This document shows positions 8,438-15,450 of a DNA stretch of 64,000 bases, piece after piece. The notes below the pieces were generated by a model. The model was not told where the DNA came from. It did not search any database and was given only the letters and a program-made list of their open reading frames with translations. Positions within the stretch are counted from its first letter, which is position 1. Each line of letters opens with the position of its first letter. This DNA is from DATFWC01 sp963777755 (GTDB taxonomy: Bacteria > Pseudomonadota > Alphaproteobacteria > Rhizobiales > Xanthobacteraceae), in assembly GCA_963777755.1 (NCBI GenBank), contig CAVZSC010000025.1:1-64000 (forward strand), read 5' to 3'. The translations under genes were made by a program, and so were the position numbers.

Positions 8438-8611
8438 GGGGCGACCCTTGTGGTCGCCCCCGACCTCACCATGAATGCGGCTGTGGAAAGAGGGCAGCCA
8501 CAAGGGCTGCCCCTACCAATTCACGGCACTGCCGCGTCGGGCGACCACGAGGGTCGCCTCTACGACGTTGCGATGCACGGGCCCGAGGGCCGTCCACAAG
8601 GATCGGCCTTG
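8438..8611. repeat. Cluster of four short palindromic repeats
   Basis: Four related imperfect palindromes lie within 175 bp: GGGGCGACCCTTGTGGTCGC (8438 on), GGGCAGCCACAAGGGCTGCC (8492 on), GGGCGACCACGAGGGTCGCC (8539 on) and GGCCGTCCACAAGGATCGGC (8589 on). They share the plan GGGC-gaCC-aCAAGGG/CCCTTGTgg-GCCC. Another copy occurs at 54363-54388. They look like REP-type dispersed hairpins. No gene is visible between the tRNA and 8667. Confidence 0.7.
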
Positions 8612-8666
8612 CTGTATGCAGATGTTCCCGGCGGGGATGACGATGCCGCCCGAACAGCAGCGCCGG

Positions 8667-8831
8667 CTACCCGTTCCCCGGTGTTTCGTCCGGCACGCCG
8701 GTCGCCAACCCCGCGACACGGCCGATGACCGGAGCCGCTCGCTTGATGAATCGCCCCAGGGCTCCGCCGGTGACGAGGTCCGCTTCCTCCGCGGTCAACT
8801 CCCGGACTTGCTCGTTCGACTGGTCGCCCAT
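8667..8831 (-). CDS. Double-glycine leader peptide, bacteriocin-like precursor
   Basis: A 54-residue ORF with a strong GAGGAG site 6 bases before its ATG. Residues 10-23 read RELTAEEADLVTGG, a close match to the double-glycine leader of class II bacteriocin-type peptides (pattern 'eLt.eEld.VtGG'). Such leaders are normally cut after GG by a C39 peptidase-ABC exporter. The predicted 31-residue core starts ALGRFIKRAAPVIGRVAGL, a cationic amphipathic stretch, and ends in an acidic, Gly/Pro-rich tail. No exporter or immunity gene is in the window. The orientation is divergent from the caspase-like gene at 9281. Function (antimicrobial or signal) is inferred from the leader only. Confidence 0.65.
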   Translation of the reverse strand: MGDQSNEQVRELTAEEADLVTGGALGRFIKRAAPVIGRVAGLATGVPDETPGNG

Positions 8832-9112
8832 TGATACTCCTCACATTCGGATGGCGGGATGCCACGCGCACTGTGGCCGTTTCGTCGATACGCCGCTCAG
8901 GCCGGTTCAACGCGGGCTGCTGCGATCACGAAGACGTAATGGCCTGTCGCGTGGTCATCGCCCGCCCCCGATCCGGTCAAGGCGGGCAACGACAAGCGAC
9001 CGGCCGGCGCCGACGACAACCGGCGATTGCACTTTTGCTCCGTCATAGGCGGCCTCTATGGCGCGGCAAAATTTTCTTTGCGCGTTCTGTGACTTGCGAC
9101 ACAGAGAGATGA

Positions 9113-9140
9113 TTGCTTTCGCGTCAATCAAGCCTATAAT
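9113..9140 (+). promoter_or_regulatory. Probable sigma-70-type promoter of the caspase-like gene
   Basis: TTGCTT (9113-9118) and TATAAT (9135-9140) are separated by 16 bases. The next gene starts at 9281, giving a leader of about 135 bases. The 250 bases before the promoter hold no convincing gene. Confidence 0.55.
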
Positions 9141-9280
9141 TCGTGGCTGGAAATCCAGGGGATGATTCACCTTCTGCATGGCCGGTCGAACGAGCCGGAA
9201 ACGCGAGGCGCCCGGTTGAACCTCTGGCCTGTCCGACGCGACAGAGACCGGATGGTAGACCGGGCAATGGTGAGGTCTTG

Positions 9281-11446
9281 ATGCCCAGGCTGTTCTTGAC
9301 GCTCATGGCCGCGGTGTGGGGGCTGCTGTTGCTGCCGCCGTCCGCCGGCATGGCGCAGAGCCCCAAGCGCGTTGCCCTGGTGATCGGCAACGGCGCCTAC
9401 CAGAACGTCGCCCGGCTGCCCAACCCGTTGCGCGACGCGACCGCGATCGCCGACATGTTCCGCAAGGCCGGCTTCGACAAGGTGATCGCCCGGCAGGACG
9501 TGGGCAACCTCGAGTTCAAGCGCGCGCTGCGCGAGTTCGGCGACGCGGCGAGCGACGCCGACATCGCGATCATCTATTACGCCGGACACGGCATCCAGGT
9601 CCGCGACATGAACTATATGATCCCGGTCGACGCCAAGCTGGCGACCGAGATCGACGCCGAGGACGAAGCGGTGTCGCTCGACCGCATTATCGCGGCGCTC
9701 GAGCCGGCGCGGCGCCTGCGCCTCGTCATCCTCGACGCCTGCCGCGACAACCCGTTCGCCCGCACCATGAAGCGCCGGGTGGCGATGCGTGCGATCACCG
9801 GCGGCCTCGGCAAGGCCGAGCCGACGCTGGGCGACACGCTGATCGCCTACGCCGCCAAGGCGGGATCGACCGCCGAAGACGGCGAGGGCGACAACAGCCC
9901 GTTCGCCGCCGCGCTGGTCAAGCACCTCGCGGTGCCCGGCCTCGACATCCGCCTCGCTTTCGGCCGCATCCGCGACGAGGTGATGAAGCGGACCGCCAAC
10001 AAGCAGGAGCCGTTCGTCTACGGCTCGATCGGCGGCGAAGTGATTTCCATCGTTCCGGCGCCGGCGCAGCCCAAGGCGGCTCCGGTCGGCGACGTGCAGC
10101 GTGATTTCGACCTGGTGAAGCAGATCAACAGCAAGCGGGCGTGGGAGATCTTCATCGAGACCCACAAGACCGGCCTGCACGTCGCGCTCGCGCGCGAGGA
10201 GATCAAGCGGCTCGAGGCGGCCGAGCCGAAGGTGGCCTCGCTGGCGCCCCCCGCCCCGCCCGCGCCGAGCGGCCCGACGTCGGACGAGCGGCGCGCCTGG
10301 GACCGGGTCAGGAATTCGGGCGACCGCGACCGGATTCGCGATTTCATTACACGCTACCCGAATTCGCCGCTCGCCGAGAACGCCCAGAACACGCTCGACA
10401 CGCTCGAGCGCGCCGCCCAGGAGCGCGAGGAGAAGGCGCGTGCCGCACGCGAGGCGGCCGCCCAGGCGAAGGCGGTCGAAGCCGAGCGACAGAGGGCCGA
10501 AGCCGAGCGACAGAGGGCCGAGCGCGAGGCTGCCCGCCTGCGCGAGGAAGAGCAGCGTGTGGCAAGAGAGATCGCCGAGGCGGAGCGCCGAAAGTCGGAG
10601 CGCGAGGCCGCACGCCTGCGCGAGGAACAGCAGCGGCTCGCCAAGGCGGCCGAAGCCGAACGGCAGAGGGCCGAGCGCGAGGCGCAGCGTCAGCGCGACG
10701 AGGCGCAACGCCTGGCGAAGGCGGCCGAAGCCGAGCGGCAGAAGAGCGAGCGCGAGTCCGCCCGCCAGAGCGAAACATGCCAGCGCGACGAGGATCGGCT
10801 CGAGCGCCTGCGCGGGGCGGCGAACCAGGGTTGGGCGCGCGAGGACCTGGGCCGCCTGCAGCGCGACACGTCATGCGAGCGCGTGCGCGGGCAGGTCGCC
10901 GCGCTGCTGTCGCAGCCGGCGCCGCAGGCCGTGCGCGAGCCGGAGCCGCCCCGGGAGCCGGCAGCGAATACGCCCGAGCTGATCCGCACGGCGCAAGGCG
11001 AGCTGCGCCGCCTCGGCTGCTTCGCCGGCCGCGACGACGGCACCCTCAGCAGCGCCACCCGCGAGGCGCTGCAGCGCTACCTGGCGCAGAAGGGCCTGCC
11101 GAGCCGGGACGCCAAGGTAACCGAGAATCTGGTGCTCGACCTGAAGGACGAGAGCGCCCGGGTGTGCCCGCTCTCCTGCTCGCGCGGCGAGCATCCGGAG
11201 GGCGACCGCTGCGTCGCCGACGCCAAGCCCGAGAAGAAGGACGAGCCCAAGCGCGAAGCCGCCAAGCCGAAGCCCGAGCCCAAGCGCGAGGCCGCCAAGC
11301 CGAAGCCCGAGCCGAAGCGCGAAGCCGCCCGGCCGAAGCCCGAGCCCAGGCGCGAAGCGGCCCGCCCGGCGGCGCAGCCGCAGGCGCGCTCCCAGGCCGC
11401 AGCCCCGGCGCGGGTCGGCGGCGGCATGATCGGGATCGGCTTCTGA
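9281..11446 (+). CDS. Exported caspase-like (C14) peptidase with coiled coil
   Basis: A 721-residue protein. Signal peptide at 1-25 (ending PPSAGMAQS). C14 p20-like domain about 29-240 with the catalytic dyad His103 (YYAGHGIQ) and Cys154 (LDACRDNPF). A segment with RAWEIFIETHKTGLHVALA follows, then a long Arg/Glu/Ala-rich coiled coil (about 385-550). A peptidoglycan-binding-like helical domain (RTAQGELRRLGCFAGRDDGT, about 615-665) and a Lys/Pro repeat tail (KPEPKREAA units) end in MIGIGF. It probably acts in the periplasm. The ATG at 9281 is preferred over GTG 9143 because a signal peptide and GAGGT site begin there. Substrate unknown. Confidence 0.9.
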   Translation: MPRLFLTLMAAVWGLLLLPPSAGMAQSPKRVALVIGNGAYQNVARLPNPLRDATAIADMFRKAGFDKVIARQDVGNLEFKRALREFGDAASDADIAIIYYAGHGIQVRDMNYMIPVDAKLATEIDAEDEAVSLDRIIAALEPARRLRLVILDACRDNPFARTMKRRVAMRAITGGLGKAEPTLGDTLIAYAAKAGSTAEDGEGDNSPFAAALVKHLAVPGLDIRLAFGRIRDEVMKRTANKQEPFVYGSIGGEVISIVPAPAQPKAAPVGDVQRDFDLVKQINSKRAWEIFIETHKTGLHVALAREEIKRLEAAEPKVASLAPPAPPAPSGPTSDERRAWDRVRNSGDRDRIRDFITRYPNSPLAENAQNTLDTLERAAQEREEKARAAREAAAQAKAVEAERQRAEAERQRAEREAARLREEEQRVAREIAEAERRKSEREAARLREEQQRLAKAAEAERQRAEREAQRQRDEAQRLAKAAEAERQKSERESARQSETCQRDEDRLERLRGAANQGWAREDLGRLQRDTSCERVRGQVAALLSQPAPQAVREPEPPREPAANTPELIRTAQGELRRLGCFAGRDDGTLSSATREALQRYLAQKGLPSRDAKVTENLVLDLKDESARVCPLSCSRGEHPEGDRCVADAKPEKKDEPKREAAKPKPEPKREAAKPKPEPKREAARPKPEPRREAARPAAQPQARSQAAAPARVGGGMIGIGF

Positions 11447-11451
11447 GAGAC

Positions 11452-11521
11452 AGCGAATGGCAAGTAGCGAATGGCGAATAGGGAAGATCGGTGAAGTGCG
11501 AATCCATTCGCTATTCGCCCA
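11452..11521. repeat. Dispersed (GCGAATRG) hairpin repeat, copy 1
   Basis: Left part carries AGCGAATGGCAAGTAGCGAA and TGGCGAATAGGG; the right part carries the complementary ATTCGCTATTCGCCC. The two sides can fold into a long hairpin. Similar copies lie at 21403-21500 and 22408-22481, each directly upstream of a plus-strand gene. Confidence 0.7.
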
Positions 11522-11537
11522 GTCCAGTGAGGTTCAT

Positions 11538-11852
11538 ATGATGACCCTATCCCGCCGCATCCCCGTCGCGCTCGCGTCGGCGGCAGCCGTCGCTGCAGCC
11601 GTCCTGGCGATCAGTTTCTCGGCCGCGGCCGCGGATCTCTCCGCATCGCCCAGGACGGCCGAGGAGGCGCAGACGACCCGGACCGCCATGCCGGTGCCGA
11701 AAGCGCGGCCCCTCGTCGCCCGCAAGCGGGTCGCCGTGCGATACCGGGCCCGCCTGCTGGCAGCCCGCCCGTGGGTCGCACCGCCGGCCTACCTGCCGGT
11801 CGCCCGCGTCGCCTCCGCCTGGCCCGTGCTCATGCTCGGCATCGGGTACTGA
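11538..11852 (+). CDS. Small exported Ala/Arg-rich protein
   Basis: A 104-residue protein with a signal peptide (RRIPVALASAAAVAAAVLAI through AAAADLS). The short mature part is rich in Pro, Ala, Arg and Val (VPKARPLVARKRVAVRYRAR) and ends PVLMLGIGY. No family is recognised. It follows the caspase-like gene by 91 bases, in the same direction, with a hairpin repeat between them, and its C-terminus resembles that of the caspase-like protein (MIGIGF). GTGAGG lies 7 bases before the ATG; a second ATG at 11541 is also possible. Function unknown, probably periplasmic or outer-membrane associated. Confidence 0.65.
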   Translation: MMTLSRRIPVALASAAAVAAAVLAISFSAAAADLSASPRTAEEAQTTRTAMPVPKARPLVARKRVAVRYRARLLAARPWVAPPAYLPVARVASAWPVLMLGIGY

Positions 11853-12032
11853 GGCGCCCGCGCCGAACCGCATCGAAGCGGCCCGCGGGATTCACCACCA
11901 AGAACACCGACGCTGTCGACGTCCGGCGCGACCTGTCATCGCCGCGCCACCGATCGTTACCGGATGCTCTGCCCCGCTTGCGTGGCGGCATGCTTTTTCA
12001 GGGCATGACAAAATCGAATGCATCGACACGCG

Positions 12033-12063
12033 AAAAAACCGGCCCGGGGGTGACCCGGGCCGG
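12033..12063 (-). terminator. Intrinsic terminator of the outer-membrane protein gene
   Basis: On the minus strand CCGGCCCGGG pairs with CCCGGGCCGG around a short loop and is followed by TTTTTT. It lies 33 bases past the stop of the gene ending at 12096. Confidence 0.9.
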
Positions 12064-12095
12064 CTCGTCCGAATGCCTGTGATCGAGACGGCGGC

Positions 12096-14051
12096 TTACC
12101 TGGCGAAGAGGTTGCCGAACCGGTAGTTCACACCGACCCGCACCAGTTGGCCGTTCACCTCGACATCCTGTGCGCCGACCGCCGGCTGAGCGATGTCGCC
12201 GGTGAGGTTGTAGTACATGTACTCGGCCTTCGCGGACCAGTTCTGTGTCAGGGCAAACTCGAAGCCGGCGCCGATGGTCCATCCCGAGAGCGTGCCCTTG
12301 CCGCGATCGACCGGGCAGCCGCTGATCGTCGACGGGCCGAACGCCGCGGCAATGGGCGGGCCCGCACAGGGGACCGGCACCGGCGGTACGAACCCGAGCA
12401 GGATCGGCTGCGAGTCGGGATTGTAGACGTCGCGCAGCTCGACGTCGGCGGCCGCGTAGCCGCCCTTGACGTAGAACAGCGAGCGATCAACCGCATATCC
12501 CAGTCGGCCGGTGACCATCCAGAGCGTATCGAGCTTGGCTTCGCAGGTGAAGAAGAAGGCGTTCGGGCAGGTCGTGGCGCCCTTCGCATTGCTCCAGTCG
12601 AAGTTGCTCTCGATGCCGACCACGATCGATCCGAACTGATAATTAAAGCCGGCCTCGCCGCCCGCCAGCAGGCCGCGGATGTGCGGAGTGACGCCATCCA
12701 AGGTCGGATCGAGCGGAACCTCGTCGACCCGTCCCCAGGTCGTGCCGGCGGTGGCGCCGACGTAGAAGCCGGTCCAGTTGACGCCGGCCACCACGGGCGC
12801 CGGCGGCGCCTTGTAGACGGGGCCTTTGCCGACCGGGGCGACGATCGGGTCGGGCGTGAACTGATAACGGACGCCGCCGCTCGCCTGCCAGCCCTCGACG
12901 TTGTCGCCGGTGCGATAGTCGAACCGGGCGTAGCCGAGCCAGCCGGTGTTCTGCAACAGACCGGCGATGCCGACCGAGAACTGCTCGTAGGTACCGATCC
13001 GGCTGGTGCTCAGCGTCCCCGAAAGATCGGGGATGAGGCCACCGGCACCGATCGCACCGAAGTTGGTGACGAAGTTCGTGGTGACGTTGCCTTCGAATTC
13101 GTGGAACACGCTGGCGGTGGCGAACGGCTGCAGCAGGAAACTGCCGGCCTGCACCGTCGTGCCCACCCGCAGGCTCAACCGGCCGAGCAGGCTTTCGATA
13201 TTGTTGATCTGCAGCGAGCTCGGCGGCACGATGCCCTGGTTGTTGCCCAGGATGAACGTACCCGAGATATTGAACGGATCGACCTCGGTGCGCGACCAGA
13301 TGAAGCCGCCCGACGGCTCGATGAACCAGCCGTTGCCGAAGCCGTAGTTGTATCCGGCGTTGGCCGCGAAGGCGATGCCGTTCGCATTGAAGGTCTGGTT
13401 GAAGACGCCGGCGGCGGCGTCGCTGATGTTGTTGCGGTAGAAATCCCAACGCAACTGCGCATCGACATAGAAGCCGCCATACGTCGCGGCGCCGTATACG
13501 CCGGCAAACGGAACCTGGAAATTGCCCGAGAAACTCCCGCCCCCGGGGGTGATGTCCTTGGCATCGGACTCGACGTAGCCGGCGGTCACGCCGCCATGCA
13601 GGTTCCATCCGCCTACATTGAGCCGCGCCAGGTCGGTGCCAACCTGAAATCCGGCGAATTCGGTGCGGGTCTTCGTGGCGCACGTGACGTTGCCGATCAG
13701 CGCCGGCCCACCGACGATCCCGGCGGTTGCGACCCCCGTCGCCTCGGTATCGATCCGGCCGCCGACGCCGCGCGCCCATACGCCGCCGCCGACCTGATTG
13801 GGCTGCGGATTGGCGGGAGCGCCGATGAAGGCGTTGGTCTGGTTGAGGAAGGCGGTACCGGTGGTGTTGAGCACCGAGACCAGCGAATTGACCGATCCGC
13901 CGCGGGCGATCGGCGTAATGTCCGCCGCGATGGTCTGCGCAAAATCCCCGGTGGCGACGCATTGCGCTTGCGCTTGCGAGGCAAACATCACCAGCAACAG
14001 CGCGCTGCCGCCGAGAAGCGCGCTTTTCCTTGTCGTGCCGATCCTGTTCAT
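12096..14051 (-). CDS. Outer-membrane protein with two beta-barrel regions
   Basis: A 651-residue exported protein (signal ALLGGSALLLVMFASQAQAQ). Residues to about 410 look like an autotransporter-type barrel (GGGVWARGVGGRIDTEA, GVYGAATYGGFYVDAQLRWD, NAGYNYGFGNGWFIEPSGGF). From about 420 (NWTGFYVGATAGTTWGRVDE) it resembles an Omp25/31-type porin barrel (GGEAGFNYQFGSIVVGIESN, LGYAVDRSLFYVKGGYA, WSAKAEYMYYNL). Two different barrels in one chain are unusual. It ends FGNLFAR. The start MNRIGTT is favoured because GGGGGTG lies just upstream. It is monocistronic with its own terminator. Confidence 0.85.
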   Translation of the reverse strand: MNRIGTTRKSALLGGSALLLVMFASQAQAQCVATGDFAQTIAADITPIARGGSVNSLVSVLNTTGTAFLNQTNAFIGAPANPQPNQVGGGVWARGVGGRIDTEATGVATAGIVGGPALIGNVTCATKTRTEFAGFQVGTDLARLNVGGWNLHGGVTAGYVESDAKDITPGGGSFSGNFQVPFAGVYGAATYGGFYVDAQLRWDFYRNNISDAAAGVFNQTFNANGIAFAANAGYNYGFGNGWFIEPSGGFIWSRTEVDPFNISGTFILGNNQGIVPPSSLQINNIESLLGRLSLRVGTTVQAGSFLLQPFATASVFHEFEGNVTTNFVTNFGAIGAGGLIPDLSGTLSTSRIGTYEQFSVGIAGLLQNTGWLGYARFDYRTGDNVEGWQASGGVRYQFTPDPIVAPVGKGPVYKAPPAPVVAGVNWTGFYVGATAGTTWGRVDEVPLDPTLDGVTPHIRGLLAGGEAGFNYQFGSIVVGIESNFDWSNAKGATTCPNAFFFTCEAKLDTLWMVTGRLGYAVDRSLFYVKGGYAAADVELRDVYNPDSQPILLGFVPPVPVPCAGPPIAAAFGPSTISGCPVDRGKGTLSGWTIGAGFEFALTQNWSAKAEYMYYNLTGDIAQPAVGAQDVEVNGQLVRVGVNYRFGNLFAR

Positions 14052-14388
14052 GTCCACCCCCGTTTTGCCCGACATCCCGTTTTCTGGGCTTCGCTTCAGC
14101 CCCGGAAAAGCCTCTAACGCAACGCGGTACAAATCCACATCGATCCGCTCGACAAAGTACCGAAGAACGGCCGGCTTGGAACGGTTTTTGTGGCTTTCCG
14201 GTGCGATCTACGGGCTTTTTCGGGGCCGCCGTGTCGTCCCGGCAACACCGCAGGCGAGGGTTGGGGCGCGCAGGGGCCGGCCGCATCAACCCGACGGCCT
14301 TGGTTAACCAATCGTTAGCGCCCCCCGGGTACATCTGCGCCACTCCGGACGGCAGGTTTCGACTATCCGCCCGGGGCCTGGGGGACAG

Positions 14389-14559
14389 ATGCCACTCATG
14401 CGATTCGCGAAGCGGTCCGGCCGGGGGCGCGTGCGCGCGACCTTGGCGTTCGTCATCGGCGTGACGATGGCGCTTGCCGGCTGCATGACGGCGCAGCTGC
14501 CGAGCCCGCCGCCAGCCACGGCGGCGAAAGCAGGTCCGATGCTGGGAACCGGTTATTGA
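14389..14559 (+). CDS. Small lipoprotein (56 aa)
   Basis: A short ORF starting MPLMRFAKRSGRGRVRATLA, then a hydrophobic stretch AFVIGVTMALAGC. LAGC is a standard lipobox, so the mature lipid-anchored part would be only about 25 residues (MTAQLPSPPPATAAKAG) and ends MLGTGY. GGGGGAC precedes the first ATG; a second ATG at 14398 is possible. It is divergent from the outer-membrane protein gene. Its C-terminus resembles those of the proteins ending at 11446 and 11852. Function unknown. Confidence 0.6.
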   Translation: MPLMRFAKRSGRGRVRATLAFVIGVTMALAGCMTAQLPSPPPATAAKAGPMLGTGY

Positions 14560-14608
14560 CCGCGGTCAGCGGGTCTACACGCCCCGCGCTACCTCGGGCG
14601 GCGATGAC

Positions 14609-14638
14609 AAAGGGGCCCCGGTGGTGACCGAGGCCCCT
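14609..14638 (-). terminator. Intrinsic terminator of the OmpA-like gene
   Basis: Minus strand GGGGCCTCGGT pairs with ACCGGGGCCCC around a CACC loop, followed by TTTGTC. It lies 45 bases beyond the stop of the OmpA-like gene. Confidence 0.75.
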
Positions 14639-14682
14639 CGACAGGATGGCGGGACGCGAGAGGCGCCCGCAGCGAGGATCGC

Positions 14683-15315
14683 TTAGTTCCGAGCCTCCTT
14701 CGAGGCCTCCATGTTGACCACCTGCACCCGGCGGTTCTCGTCGGCGAGCGGGTTGGCGGTGTTCTTCAGCTGGGTCTTGCCGTAGCCGACCGTCACCAGG
14801 TTCTCCGCCGAAATCCCGAACCGCTCGGCGAGGTAGCGCTTGATGGCATCCGCGCGCTTCTCCGACAGGGACTGATTGTAGTCGTCGCCGCCCTTGGCGT
14901 CGGTGTGGCCGCCGACCAGGAACACGCTGCCCTTCATGCTCGGGTCGGACAGCGCCTTGCCCAGCTCCTGCACCTGCTTCGCCGCCCTCGCGCTGATGAC
15001 GGCCGAGTTGTAGTCGAAGGTGATCTCCAGATCGATGCTCTGCTTGTCCTTGGCGAGCGCCGTCACCCGGTCGCGCTCACCGGCCGACAGCGACCGCGTG
15101 CGCTTGGTGCGGATCGAATCGAGGAACTTCTGGTCCTCGGTGTTGAGCACCTTGGCGGTGGGGGCGGGGCCCGACAAGCTCCGGGTCGCTCCCTTCGGCT
15201 TCAAGGCGTTGAGAATCTCGCTCGCCGAGACTTCGCCGGCCGAAGCCGACCCGATCGTGGCGGCCAGCGCCACGGCCGCAGCCGCGAGGCCGATCGTGAA
15301 TTTGCGTGCTGACAT
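14683..15315 (-). CDS. OmpA-like peptidoglycan-binding protein
   Basis: A 210-residue exported protein with signal peptide (FTIGLAAAAVALAATIGSAS) and a C-terminal OmpA domain at about 95-205. Typical blocks are LEITFDYNSAVISARAAKQV, LVGGHTDAKGGDDYNQSLSE and KRADAIKRYLAERFGI, with the Asp and Arg positions that bind peptidoglycan (HTDA...NRRV). It lacks an N-terminal barrel and is probably periplasmic, tethering the envelope to the wall. The GGAGAAGAG site sets the ATG at 15315. It lies downstream of the pseudo-caspase gene on the same strand, 135 bases apart. Confidence 0.9.
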   Translation of the reverse strand: MSARKFTIGLAAAAVALAATIGSASAGEVSASEILNALKPKGATRSLSGPAPTAKVLNTEDQKFLDSIRTKRTRSLSAGERDRVTALAKDKQSIDLEITFDYNSAVISARAAKQVQELGKALSDPSMKGSVFLVGGHTDAKGGDDYNQSLSEKRADAIKRYLAERFGISAENLVTVGYGKTQLKNTANPLADENRRVQVVNMEASKEARN

Positions 15316-15450
15316 GGTCTCTTCTCCCGTAATTAGCCCCACCCCGAGACATCCGGCAGGGGGCAGTCGATGACAAGGGTTCATAACCTTTCGGTCCCGT
15401 CAGTAGTGCCGCGAGGTGCCCCTTCGGTTCAGTGACCTGGCGCACATTCG

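Noticed and set aside
8186..8728. Plus-strand frame beginning in the tRNA-Arg gene
   Set aside because: The start (PAGLEPATFGLGNRCSIRL) is the well-known false translation of a tRNA complement, and the rest reads through palindromic repeats.
8955..9179. Minus-strand frame upstream of the GG-leader peptide, considered as a partner peptide
   Set aside because: No GG leader, no ribosome-binding site of note, and it overlaps the promoter of the caspase-like gene.
10440..11481. Alternative plus and minus frames in the coiled-coil region of the caspase-like gene
   Set aside because: Extremely Arg/Ala-rich shadows of a repetitive coding region.
12147..14117. Long plus-strand frame opposite the outer-membrane protein gene
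   Set aside because: It is the GC-driven shadow of the real gene. Its product is rich in Arg, Ala, Gly and Asp without a family pattern, whereas the minus strand has a signal peptide, barrel motifs and a terminator.
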